From Actinomycetes bacterium (GTDB lineage Bacteria; Actinomycetota; Actinomycetes; Actinomycetales; Microbacteriaceae): 8,230 bases of DNA. This document shows, in pieces, positions 1-6,509 of this stretch. The number at the start of each line of letters is the position of its first letter. Within the stretch, counting starts at the first letter, position 1. The notes beneath the pieces are model-generated. The model was not told where the DNA came from and did not search any database. It saw only the letters and a program-made list of their open reading frames with translations. The stretch lies in the NCBI GenBank assembly GCA_023386675.1, contig JAEWJG010000108.1, positions 1-8,230 on the forward strand. The letters are read 5' to 3'. The position numbers and the translations under genes were made by a program.

Positions 1-896
1 AGGCTGGCGTGGCCGAGCAGTTCCTGGACCGCGCGCAGGTCGGCCCCGCCGTCGAGCAGATGCGTCGCTGCGGTGTGCCGAAGTGCGTGCGGTCCCGAAG
101 GCCCACCGCCCGGGACGTCCGCCAGCAGCCGCGCCACCAGCTCATACACGGCGCGACTGCCCATCCGGCCGCCCCGCGACCCGAGAAAGAGCGCCGGTCC
201 GGAGCGCGACACCGCGAACCGCGGACGTCCGTCCTGCACCCACCTCCGCACAGCTCGCAGCGCAGGCACGCCGAACGGGACGACCCGCTCCCTGTCCCCC
301 TTGCCGACCACCCGGACGGTCAGCCGGTCGAGATCGACGTCGTCCACGTCCAGCCCGGTCAGCTCGGACACCCGGATGCCGGCCGCGTACAGCAGTTCGA
401 CCACCGCCACATCCCGGACCGCTCCCGGATCGCCCTCCTCCGCCCGAGCCGCCAGGCTCGCCAGGATTCCGTCCATCTGCTCGCGGGTGATCACCCGCGG
501 CAACGTCTTGTCGGCCTTGGGCGCCCGAAGCCGCGCCGCCGCGTCCACCACGCCGCTCTCTGCGGACCCGTCGGAACGCTTAGGCTCGCGCCGAGCTGTC
601 CCAGCGCCCGCCGTCCCAGCGGAATCAGCCGTACGCGCGAGCCACGCGCTGAAACCGCGGGCCGAAGCGGACCGGCGGGCGAGCGTCGACTTCGCGAGTC
701 CCCGCTGGGACCCCTCCCAGAGCCAGTCGCGGTAGAGGTCCAGCGTGAGACCCGACGGCGCGTCGACTCCGCGCCCGGCGGCGAAGGCGGCGAGCGCCGT
801 GAGATCGGCCCGGTACGCCCGCACCGTCTGCGGCGAATACCCGCGCTCCACCCGGAGGTGGCGCTCGTAGTCGTCGATCGCGGGACCCAGCTTCAC
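1..896 (-). CDS. xerC: Tyrosine recombinase XerC, C-terminus cut off by the window edge
   Basis: Site-specific tyrosine recombinase of the XerC/XerD family, which resolves chromosome dimers at dif. The 298 complete codons visible hold an N-terminal SAM-like core-binding domain (about residues 3-88, with ERGYSPQTVRAY at 17-28) and most of the catalytic domain (from about 122). Catalytic residues seen are R175 (in AAGIRVSEL), K199 (GKGDRER), H270 and R273 (HALRHT) and H296 (GHAS). The nucleophilic tyrosine lies beyond the left edge, so the protein is incomplete only because of the window. The GTG start at 896 is favoured because an in-frame TGA lies 24 nt upstream (918-920) and an AGGGGAG stretch precedes it by 13 nt. 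The linker between domains (about 89-121, rich in Ala, Gly, Ser and Thr) is longer than I expect for XerC. It follows dprA in the same direction but is separated by a 461-bp repeat-bearing gap. XerC is chosen over XerD from the dprA neighbourhood. Confidence 0.93.
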   Translation of the reverse strand, partial: MKLGPAIDDYERHLRVERGYSPQTVRAYRADLTALAAFAAGRGVDAPSGLTLDLYRDWLWEGSQRGLAKSTLARRSASARGFSAWLARTADSAGTAGAGTARREPKRSDGSAESGVVDAAARLRAPKADKTLPRVITREQMDGILASLAARAEEGDPGAVRDVAVVELLYAAGIRVSELTGLDVDDVDLDRLTVRVVGKGDRERVVPFGVPALRAVRRWVQDGRPRFAVSRSGPALFLGSRGGRMGSRAVYELVARLLADVPGGGPSGPHALRHTAATHLLDGGADLRAVQELLGHAS

Positions 897-1028
897 GGGA
901 CCAGCTTCGCTCCCCTGTCACCCACCCGGAGGCAGCGACGCGCGAGGGCCCGCGCATCGGCCGGCACTCGGAGGCGAACGCACGTCGCTTGCAGGCCGGA
1001 TCGCCGCCGGCAAGCACCCTCCGCCTGC

Positions 1029-1412
1029 GGGTCCAGCCGCCGGTGATCGACGTGGCGGTTTCGGAGCCGAGGACGCCCCCGACCGCTGCGCCCGTTGGAC
1101 ACGCTTTCCGTCGACGAGAGTCCATCCGCCCGCGCTCTCGCGTGCCGGGGTCTATAGGGCCCCGACCAACGCTGCGCGCGCATCAGACGCGCCTCCCGTC
1201 GATGAGGGTCCAGCCGCCCGCGCTCTCGCGTGCCGGGGTCATTAGGGCCCGACCAACGCTGCGCGCGCATCAGACGCGCCTCCCGCCGATGAGGGTCCGG
1301 CCGCCGGCGCTCTCGCGTGCCGGGGGTCCCCCGGGCCCGACCACCGGTGCGCGCGCGTCAGACGCGCCTCCCGTCGATGAGGGTCCAGCCACCGGCGCTC
1401 TCGCGTGCCCGG
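1029..1412 (-). repeat. Degenerate tandem array of an 86-89-bp unit derived from the 3' end of dprA
   Basis: Five head-to-tail copies can be aligned by eye. Copy A (1349-1412) is the 3' end of dprA itself. Copies B (1261-1348) and C (1174-1260) are close to full length and about 89% identical to each other. Copy D (1088-1173) is diverged in the half towards 1088 but nearly identical to C in the other half. Copy E (about 1029-1087) keeps only a shared GGGTCCAGCCGCC block and a CCCGACC..GCTGCG block in register. On the minus strand each unit encodes the DprA tail: GGWTLIDGRRV in A, GGRTLIGGRRV in B, GGWTLVDGKRV in D, and a residual GGWTRRRRV in E. A, B and C carry the same TGA stop; in D it is lost. 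The stop codons of A, B and C lie 88 and 87 bp apart. The rest of the dprA-xerC gap (897-1028) holds nothing I recognise. Confidence 0.88.
1320..1334 (-). terminator. GC-only hairpin just downstream of dprA, possible weak terminator
   Basis: CCGGGGGTCCCCCGG is a near-perfect inverted repeat (6-bp stem with a 3-base loop) 24 nt past the dprA stop, inside repeat unit B. No T-tract follows on the minus strand, so it may only pause transcription or be incidental. The equivalent place in unit D also folds (CGGGG/CCCCG, 1146-1164), while the one in unit C is weaker. Confidence 0.3.
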
Positions 1413-2788
1413 CCCGCGAGGTCGAGCCGTCCGAGGACGGCTGCGACGGTCGTGAAGGGCAATGCTGATCGGGCGGCGATCTCATCGGCACTGGCAGAGC
1501 TCTGACGGCGCAGCGCACTGAGGACGGCGCGCTCGTCACCGTCCGGTGGCGGGACCGTGGTTGTCACCGCTGTCGGCTCGGTCGTCGTCGCGTCGGGTGG
1601 TGGTGCGGTGATGAAGGGTTCCGCGAGCTCCGCCATCTCGTCGGCGTTCGTCACACAGCTGGCGGCGTACTCGCGGATCAGGCGGTGGCAGCCCGCCGAC
1701 GCCGGCGAGAGGACGCTGCCCGGAACGGCGCCCAGCGGCCGGCCCATCTGCGCAGCGTGGCCCGCGGTGTTCAGGGAACCGGACCGATGCCCCGCTTCAA
1801 CCACCACGGTGGCGGTGGCGGCGGCCGCGATCAGCCGGTTGCGCATCAGGAAGCGCCACCGTGTGGGGGCGGAGCCAGGAGGGAGTTCGGCGGCGATGAC
1901 GCCGTCGGCGGCGATGCGTTTGAGAAGGTCGCTGTTCCCGGTCGGATAGAGACGGTCCGGTCCTCCGGCTAGGAAGGCGACGGTCAGGCCTGCACTCACC
2001 AGTGTCGCGCGATGCGCGGCCGCGTCGATGCCGAAGGCGCCACCGGAGACGATGGCGAAGCCGCGGTCGGCGAGCCCCGCGGCACCCTCCATCGCGACGT
2101 GCTCGCCGTAGTCGGTCGATGCCCGCGCTCCGACGAGAGCGATGGATCGGCCGAGGTGCTGCAGCCGCGCGACGTCGCCGCGAACCCACAAGGACAGGGG
2201 CGGACCCTCGTCGAGAGACGCGAAGCCCTCCGGCCATCGGGGCGAGTCCGGTGTCAGGAGACGAGCTCCGATCCGAGCCGCCCGTTCCAGCGCTTTGACG
2301 GACTCCGAGAGAGACAGGCGCGGACGCCATCGGGCGAGCGCTTCGCTCACCCGCTTCTCACCGCGCAGGGTCGGCGGGAGTTCCGACGCTGATCGGGGAT
2401 CGTCCTCGGCCGCGTTTCCGACGGCGCTCTCGCCGGCGTCTCCCGGGCGGCACGAACCGGGGCCGCAGGGATCGCGACCATCCCGACGGAGGCCGTCCGA
2501 CCCGCCCGGGCCGCCCACGATCGCCCGGAGCAGCCCTACCGGCCCGAGCGCTTCGACGAGCCGCCCGGCCTCGAGGTCGCCCGGCTCGATCGCCGTGCTC
2601 AGAGCCACCCGCGCGAAGCGCTCCTCCGACACAGCTACAGAGTCGGCCGGCTCATCAGCGCCCGGGGTGACGCCTGCCAGCACCCTCTCGAGTTCGCGCC
2701 GCGCGAGGCCGGGAATGGCCGTGCGGTCGGATGTCCTGCCTCCGGTGACCGCCCGCGCCACCGTGCAACGGTCGCACGCGGCGTTCAT
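1358..2788 (-). CDS. dprA: DNA-processing protein DprA (Smf family), 476 aa
   Basis: DprA binds single-stranded DNA and loads RecA during natural transformation; it is also widespread in bacteria not known to be competent. The Rossmann-like core (about 210-385) shows SIALVGARASTDYG (215-228), SGGAFGIDAAAHR (248-260), a YPTGNSDLL segment (281-289), ELPPG (301-305), FLMRNRLIAA (313-322), VVVEAGHRSGSLNTA (328-342) and AVPGS (354-358). A Pro/Thr-rich linker (about 394-416) leads to a C-terminal winged-helix domain (about 418-470). The N-terminal part (about 55-92) resembles the helical region usual in actinobacterial DprA, followed by a polar low-complexity stretch (93-146). The ATG at 2788 overlaps the comM stop as ATGA, which argues for translational coupling. 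There is no clear Shine-Dalgarno, and the first 50 or so residues, with a CDRC motif, look unconserved, so the true start could be later. Its last 15 codons are copied in tandem downstream. Confidence 0.95.
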   Translation of the reverse strand: MNAACDRCTVARAVTGGRTSDRTAIPGLARRELERVLAGVTPGADEPADSVAVSEERFARVALSTAIEPGDLEAGRLVEALGPVGLLRAIVGGPGGSDGLRRDGRDPCGPGSCRPGDAGESAVGNAAEDDPRSASELPPTLRGEKRVSEALARWRPRLSLSESVKALERAARIGARLLTPDSPRWPEGFASLDEGPPLSLWVRGDVARLQHLGRSIALVGARASTDYGEHVAMEGAAGLADRGFAIVSGGAFGIDAAAHRATLVSAGLTVAFLAGGPDRLYPTGNSDLLKRIAADGVIAAELPPGSAPTRWRFLMRNRLIAAAATATVVVEAGHRSGSLNTAGHAAQMGRPLGAVPGSVLSPASAGCHRLIREYAASCVTNADEMAELAEPFITAPPPDATTTEPTAVTTTVPPPDGDERAVLSALRRQSSASADEIAARSALPFTTVAAVLGRLDLAGRARESAGGWTLIDGRRV

Positions 2789-4323
2789 GCGGGGATCCCG
2801 CGGCGGAGGAACAGCGCGCGGCCGACATGGTCGACGTCGGGCGCGGAGGCGTCGTCGAGGTCGGCGAGGGTCCAGGCGAGGCGCAGGGCGCGGTCGTAGC
2901 CGCGCATCGTGATCATGCCGCGTTCCAGCGCCCGGTCGATCGGCGCCGTGACGACCGGACGCAGGCGGCGTTCCGGTGCGCGGAGCCAGCTTCCGGCGAC
3001 CTCGGCGCTCCGCGTCCACTCCGTGCCGCTCAGCCGTTCGGCGGCCCGTGCCCGGGCCGCGGTCACCCGCTCGCGGAGGTCGCTGCTCGTCCGGCCCTCG
3101 CCGCGGGCGAGCGCCCCGCGCACGGCCGCCAGGCCGAGCCGGCGAACGGAGAGACGGATGTCGACGCGGTCGATCAGCGGGCCGGACATGCGCGCCTGGT
3201 AGCGGCGGCGTGCGATCGGCGTGCACGTGCATTCCGCGTCCGGGGAGCCCCACTGACCGCAGGGACACGGGTTGGAGGCCAGGACGAGCTGAAAGCGTGC
3301 TGGGAACGTCGCCGCGCCCCTCGCGCGGTGGATGGTGATGGTCCCGTTCTCGAGCGGCTGCCGGAGGGCGTCCAGCACGGAGGGCGGGAATTCGGCCGCC
3401 TCGTCGAGGAACAGGACGCCGTTCGTCGCGCGGACGATGGCTCCTGGCGTGATGCGCCCGCTCCCGCCGCCGACGAGCGCCGCCGCAGACGCGGTGTGGT
3501 GGGGCGCCTCGAACGGCGGTCGCCTGACCAGGTCGGAGCCCACGCGCAGGCCGGTCAGCGACCGGATGCAGGTGGCTTCGAGTGCTGCGTCGTCGGACAG
3601 GTCCGGCAGGAGCGACGGCAGGCGCTTCGCGAGCATGGTCTTGCCCGCGCCCGGCGGACCCACCATCGAGATGTGGTGGCCTCCCGCGGCCGCCGCGACC
3701 AAGGCCTCCACGGCTTCGTCATTGCCCGCCATATCGGCGAGGTCGGGCTCCGGGGCGGCCTCGTGCTCGCGTCCGACGGCCGAGACGGGATCCTCCTCGA
3801 TCGGATCGAGATCTGCACCGTGAGCGATCGCCGCGGCCCGCAGGCCGCTGACACCGACGACGTCGATGCCGTCCACCAGGCCCGCTTCCTCCGAACACGC
3901 CGCCGGGACGAGCACACGCTCGAAGCCGGCATCCCGGGCGGCGAGCACGGCGGGTAGCACGCCCGGCACCGGGCGCAACCGGCCATCCAGCCCTAGCTCG
4001 CCGAGGTGCACGGCGCGCGCCGCGGAGGCCGCGGGCACGGTTCCGGCCGCCGAGAGAGCTGCGATGGCGATGGCCAGATCGAAGCCGGAACCCTGCTTGG
4101 GGAGCGCCGCGGGCGAGAGATTGACCGTCAGCTTCTTCTGCGTGAGCGGGCAACCTGCGTTGACGGCGGCCGCTCCGACGCGTTTGCGCGACTCGCCGAG
4201 GGCCGTATCCGGCAACCCGATCAGGACGAACGCCGGGAGTCCGGCCGAGATGTCGGCTTCGACCTCCACGACGTGACCGCGCAGTCCGTCGAGCGCGATG
4301 GCGAAGGTGCGTGCGAGCGTCAT
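2785..4323 (-). CDS. comM: ComM/YifB family AAA+ ATPase (Mg-chelatase-like), 512 aa
   Basis: Member of the YifB/ComM family. In Vibrio, ComM is a hexameric helicase that promotes branch migration during integration of transformed DNA; that role is known for the family, not shown here. An N-terminal ChlI/Lon-protease-like domain spans about 20-165, with VLIGLPDTALGESRKRV at 33-49. The AAA+ module follows: Walker A GPPGAGKT (222-229), EAPHHTAS (272-279), Walker B GVLFLDEAAEF (302-312), a cysteine cluster NPCPCG...CTC (351-367) and SGPLIDRVDI (380-389), where the Arg would be the finger-like residue. The C-terminal Mg-chelatase helical domain covers about 415-512. The length fits the usual 500-510 aa. 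The start at ATG 4323 overlaps the yraN stop (TGATG), and the end overlaps the dprA start (ATGA). The open frame continues upstream of 4323, but only as an overlap with yraN. Confidence 0.96.
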   Translation of the reverse strand: MTLARTFAIALDGLRGHVVEVEADISAGLPAFVLIGLPDTALGESRKRVGAAAVNAGCPLTQKKLTVNLSPAALPKQGSGFDLAIAIAALSAAGTVPAASAARAVHLGELGLDGRLRPVPGVLPAVLAARDAGFERVLVPAACSEEAGLVDGIDVVGVSGLRAAAIAHGADLDPIEEDPVSAVGREHEAAPEPDLADMAGNDEAVEALVAAAAGGHHISMVGPPGAGKTMLAKRLPSLLPDLSDDAALEATCIRSLTGLRVGSDLVRRPPFEAPHHTASAAALVGGGSGRITPGAIVRATNGVLFLDEAAEFPPSVLDALRQPLENGTITIHRARGAATFPARFQLVLASNPCPCGQWGSPDAECTCTPIARRRYQARMSGPLIDRVDIRLSVRRLGLAAVRGALARGEGRTSSDLRERVTAARARAAERLSGTEWTRSAEVAGSWLRAPERRLRPVVTAPIDRALERGMITMRGYDRALRLAWTLADLDDASAPDVDHVGRALFLRRGIPA

Positions 4324-4679
4324 CAGGCGATCCCGGTGAGGTGCTCGACGAGCGGGCGCTCTGTCCAGGCGTCCGTCACGGCGACGGCGTCGATGCGCAC
4401 CTCCGCCGAACCAGGACCCCGTTCGCGGCACCACGCCGCCGCCAAGCGCCGCAGCCGTGCCGCCTTGCGGGATGTGATCGCCTCGAACGGATGCCCGAAC
4501 TCCAGGGACGACCGCGTCTTCACCTCGGCGAACACCAGGGTCGCGCCGTCGCGCAGGATCAGGTCGAGCTCCCCCGAGGGGCAGCGCCAGTTGCGGTCGA
4601 GGAGCCGGTACCCGCGCTCCTGCAGCCAATCGGCCGCGACCTGCTCGCCGCGGCGACCCAATTCGTCTTTCTGTGCCAT
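4323..4679 (-). CDS. yraN: UPF0102 (YraN) family endonuclease-like protein, 118 aa
   Basis: Small protein of the UPF0102 family, which has the restriction-endonuclease-like PD-(D/E)xK fold. Its cellular role is unsettled, but it is commonly found beside comM and dprA. The fold motifs are visible: GELDL (36-40) with the Asp ligand, and the FAEVKTRS stretch (50-57) carrying the ExK catalytic pair. The N-terminus KDELGRRGEQVAADWL (4-19) is family-typical, which places the start at ATG 4679. An upstream in-frame start at 4790 would add 37 residues unlike the family and ignore the GGAGG sitting 5 nt before 4679. It is the first gene of the yraN-comM-dprA group, and its TGA overlaps the comM ATG by one base. 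Confidence 0.93.
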   Translation of the reverse strand: MAQKDELGRRGEQVAADWLQERGYRLLDRNWRCPSGELDLILRDGATLVFAEVKTRSSLEFGHPFEAITSRKAARLRRLAAAWCRERGPGSAEVRIDAVAVTDAWTERPLVEHLTGIA

Positions 4680-4826
4680 GAGAACCTCCGCATCCAGCCT
4701 CGCGAACGGGGCCCGCGGGCGAGCCGAAGGCAGCAAATCTGTGGAGAAGCCGTCGGTGAGGCGACCTGTGAACGCAAACGGCCGCGCCACCGGCTAACGT
4801 GGACGCGCCCCGACGAAAGGACGCCC
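4680..4826. promoter_or_regulatory. Divergent intergenic region between yraN and the PEBP gene
   Basis: This 147-bp gap should hold promoters firing both ways. On the plus strand a TAACGT hexamer (4795-4800) could be a -10 element, 26 bp before the PEBP ATG, but no convincing -35 lies 16-18 bp upstream. On the minus strand a CAGATT (4736-4741) is a poor -10 candidate for the yraN operon, also without a -35. No operator-like inverted repeat was seen. Confidence 0.3.
4685..4689 (-). promoter_or_regulatory. Shine-Dalgarno of yraN that fixes its start
   Basis: GGAGG followed by five bases (TTCTC) and the ATG at 4679. It is the best ribosome binding site near this gene and supports the short 118-aa form over a 155-aa form beginning at 4790. 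Confidence 0.75.
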
Positions 4827-5372
4827 ATGGCCCGGCTCGGTCACCTGCTCCGCAACCGGCGCGCCGGCGAGGACTCCCTCACCTGGCACGCCGGCGGCCT
4901 CGACGCGCCGGAGACCCTGACGCTCACCAGTCCCGATTTCGCCGACGGCGCATCCATGCCGCAGAGAACCGCCGGGCGCCCTGTCGGCGACAACGTCTCC
5001 CCGGCCCTCGAATGGACCGGCGTCCCCGCAGCGACCCGCGAGCTCGTCCTCATCGTCGAAGACCGGGACGTGCCGCTATCCCGCCCGATCGTCCACGCCG
5101 TGGCACGACTCGAACCCGATCTCGCCGGGCTCGCCGAAGGCGACCTCGTCGCCGGAGCCTCCCACGGCGACGGCACCGCCGCGTTCCGCCGGAAGGGCTA
5201 CCACGGCCCGCGCCCGATCCCCGGACACGGCCCGCACGCCTACGTCTTCCAGCTCTACGCCCTCGACCGCCCGATCCCGGGCGACTCGACGCTGCGCCCC
5301 TCGACCGTGGTGGATGCCATGCGCGGCCATGTGCTCGCCCGCGGGCGCCTCACGGGCACCTACGAGCGCTGA
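4827..5372 (+). CDS. YbhB/YbcL-type phosphatidylethanolamine-binding (PEBP/RKIP-like) protein, 181 aa
   Basis: Cytoplasmic PEBP-fold protein; bacterial members of this family have no settled function. Recognised from the ordered family motifs: SPALEW (58-63, usual SPPLxW), VEDRDVP (77-83, usual DPDAP with the Pro of DPD replaced by Arg), H90 of the ligand pocket, GYHGPRPIPGHGPHAY (124-139, usual GY.GPcPP.G..H.Y), a YALD (144-147) and the terminal LTGTYER. No signal peptide or membrane segment is seen. The first 25 or so residues form a family-atypical leader, though AAAGGA (4816-4821), five bases before ATG 4827, supports this start. It is the only plus-strand gene inside an otherwise minus-strand block and is convergent with DUF2469, with 3 bp between the stop codons. 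Confidence 0.9.
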   Translation: MARLGHLLRNRRAGEDSLTWHAGGLDAPETLTLTSPDFADGASMPQRTAGRPVGDNVSPALEWTGVPAATRELVLIVEDRDVPLSRPIVHAVARLEPDLAGLAEGDLVAGASHGDGTAAFRRKGYHGPRPIPGHGPHAYVFQLYALDRPIPGDSTLRPSTVVDAMRGHVLARGRLTGTYER

Positions 5373-5375
5373 GGG

Positions 5376-5699
5376 TCACTCGTCGAGCGCGAGCTCCTTG
5401 GGCAGCTCGAACTCCTTCGAGGACAGCTCCTCGATGTTGACGTCCTTGAACGTCAGGACGCGCACCGACTTCACGAACCGGTCGGCGCGGTAGACGTCCC
5501 AGACCCACACGTCGTTCATCGTCAGCTCGAAGTAGAAGTCGTGCTCGGTGTCCCGGCGCACGAACTCCACCTCGTTCGCGAGGTAGAAGCGGCGCTCCGT
5601 CTCGATCACGTACTTGAACTGCGAGACGACGTCCCGGTACTCGCGATACAAAGCCAACTCGACCTCGCGGTCGTAGTCGTCGAACTCGTCTTCATCCAT
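5376..5699 (-). CDS. DUF2469 family protein, 107 aa
   Basis: Short acidic protein of the actinobacterial DUF2469 family (the M. tuberculosis counterpart is Rv2901c, also next to rnhB). Function is unknown. Visible features: an Asp/Glu-rich N-terminus (2-12), a central region with ETERRFYLANEVEFV (33-47), a Trp-containing NDVWVWDVYRADRFVKSVRV stretch (62-81) and TFKDVNIEEL (83-92). There is no signal peptide or membrane helix. ATG 5699 follows rnhB by 46 bp on the same strand, so the two are probably cotranscribed. A TAGACT (5709-5714) could be a -10 of its own, but no -35 is seen. The stop is 3 bp from the stop of the PEBP gene, leaving no room for a terminator between them. Confidence 0.93.
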   Translation of the reverse strand: MDEDEFDDYDREVELALYREYRDVVSQFKYVIETERRFYLANEVEFVRRDTEHDFYFELTMNDVWVWDVYRADRFVKSVRVLTFKDVNIEELSSKEFELPKELALDE

Positions 5700-5745
5700 C
5701 GTCCGTCAAGTCTATGCCGGATGGCGGTGCGGCGCTTCCGAGTCG

Positions 5746-6426
5746 TCAGACCTGTGGAATCGACTCCTCGGCGAAGTCGAGCAGCGTGGGCTGCTTCAGC
5801 CAGGTCAGACGGTGCAGCGCGCTCGGCCCCAGCTCCGCGATCGCGGCGAAGTGCTCCGGCGACGAGTACCCCTTGTTGCTCGCCCAGCCGTAACCCGGGT
5901 AGTCCGCGTCATGGGCGATCATCATCCGGTCGCGGTGCACCTTCGCGATGACGGACGCTGCGGCCACGGAGGCGCAGTCCCGGTCGGCCTTGATGCGGGT
6001 GACGACCTTCGTCGGCCGCATCAGCGCCGGGTTGAGGTAGTCGTAGTTGCCGTCGAGGATGAGCGTGCTCTCGTGTACGAGCGCCCCCTGCTCCTCGAGC
6101 TGGGCGAGCGCGCGGGCGCCGGCGAGACCCAGGCAGCGCATGATTCCGAGCGCGTCGACTTCGGCCGCCGTGGCGAGGCCGACGGCGTGGTGCATCGCCC
6201 ACCTGCGGCACAGCGGGTCGAGCGTCTCGCGCACCGCCTCCGGCAGCAACTTCGAGTCGCGCAACCCCGGCGGGATGCGCTTCACGGCGGTGTCGATGAC
6301 CACCATCCCGACCGCGACCGGCCCGGCGAGAGCCCCGCGACCGACCTCGTCCACGGCGACGATCGACGTGACGCCCTGGCGGTAGAGGGACTTCTCGAAC
6401 CGCAGCGAGGGAGAGACCGGGGTCAT
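5746..6426 (-). CDS. rnhB: Ribonuclease HII, about 226 aa
   Basis: RNase HII cleaves RNA in RNA-DNA hybrids and starts removal of single ribonucleotides misincorporated in DNA. Numbered from ATG 6426, the metal-binding residues are D26 and E27 (VDEVGRGALAGP), D125 (LILDGNYDYL) and D148 (KADRDCASVAAAS, ten residues before the AAAS serine). The family motifs GLRDSK (54-59), AKVHRDRM (161-168) and WASNKGY (181-187) are also present, so the enzyme looks intact. Starts are possible at GTG 6432, GTG 6429 and ATG 6426, which follow each other directly in frame. ATG 6426 is chosen because GGGG sits five bases before it, but a -10-like element suggests a leaderless start at GTG 6429 is also possible. 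It directly follows the rplS terminator, with no lepB gene between. Confidence 0.96.
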   Translation of the reverse strand: MTPVSPSLRFEKSLYRQGVTSIVAVDEVGRGALAGPVAVGMVVIDTAVKRIPPGLRDSKLLPEAVRETLDPLCRRWAMHHAVGLATAAEVDALGIMRCLGLAGARALAQLEEQGALVHESTLILDGNYDYLNPALMRPTKVVTRIKADRDCASVAAASVIAKVHRDRMMIAHDADYPGYGWASNKGYSSPEHFAAIAELGPSALHRLTWLKQPTLLDFAEESIPQV

Positions 6427-6435
6427 CACCACCCC

Positions 6436-6441
6436 AGGATA
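6436..6441 (-). promoter_or_regulatory. Possible -10 element of rnhB
   Basis: TATCCT on the minus strand. Six bases (GGGGTG) separate it from GTG 6429, the spacing expected if transcription began on that codon. The only -35-like hexamer, CTGACA (6463-6468), lies 21 bp upstream, too far for a standard promoter. The call rests on the -10 alone. Confidence 0.3.
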
Positions 6442-6446
6442 AACGA

Positions 6447-6482
6447 CCGAGCCCCCGGTCCATGTCAGGACCGGGGGCTCGG
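6447..6482 (-). terminator. Intrinsic terminator of rplS
   Basis: A perfect 15-bp inverted repeat, CCGAGCCCCCGGTCC (6447-6461) and its complement (6468-6482), with a 6-base loop. It starts 27 nt past the rplS stop. On the minus strand it is followed by TCGTTTAT, a short T-rich run. It should end most rplS transcription before rnhB. Confidence 0.85.
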
Positions 6483-6509
6483 GATGCTCAGGATGAGGAG
6501 CGGGCGAGA

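Noticed and set aside
9..1046. A 345-codon plus-strand open frame
   Set aside because: It lies antisense to xerC and the repeat array, is rich in Arg/Pro, shows no family motifs, and is explained by third-position G/C bias of the real minus-strand gene.
1029..1412. CRISPR array
   Set aside because: The units are directly adjacent 86-89-bp tandem copies with no unique spacers and they derive from dprA coding sequence.
1270..1539. An 89-codon minus-strand frame ending in a second DprA-like tail
   Set aside because: It is an alternative frame of the dprA 3' end that enters repeat copy B. The tail similarity is a by-product of the tandem repeat, and no start signal supports it.
2789..3268. Extension of the dprA frame upstream to 3268
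   Set aside because: It overlaps comM entirely and reads as Arg/Pro-rich shadow sequence; the ATG at 2788 overlapping the comM stop is a better start.
4324..4629. Extension of the comM frame upstream to 4629
   Set aside because: It overlaps yraN and has shadow-like composition; the family N-terminus begins at ATG 4323.
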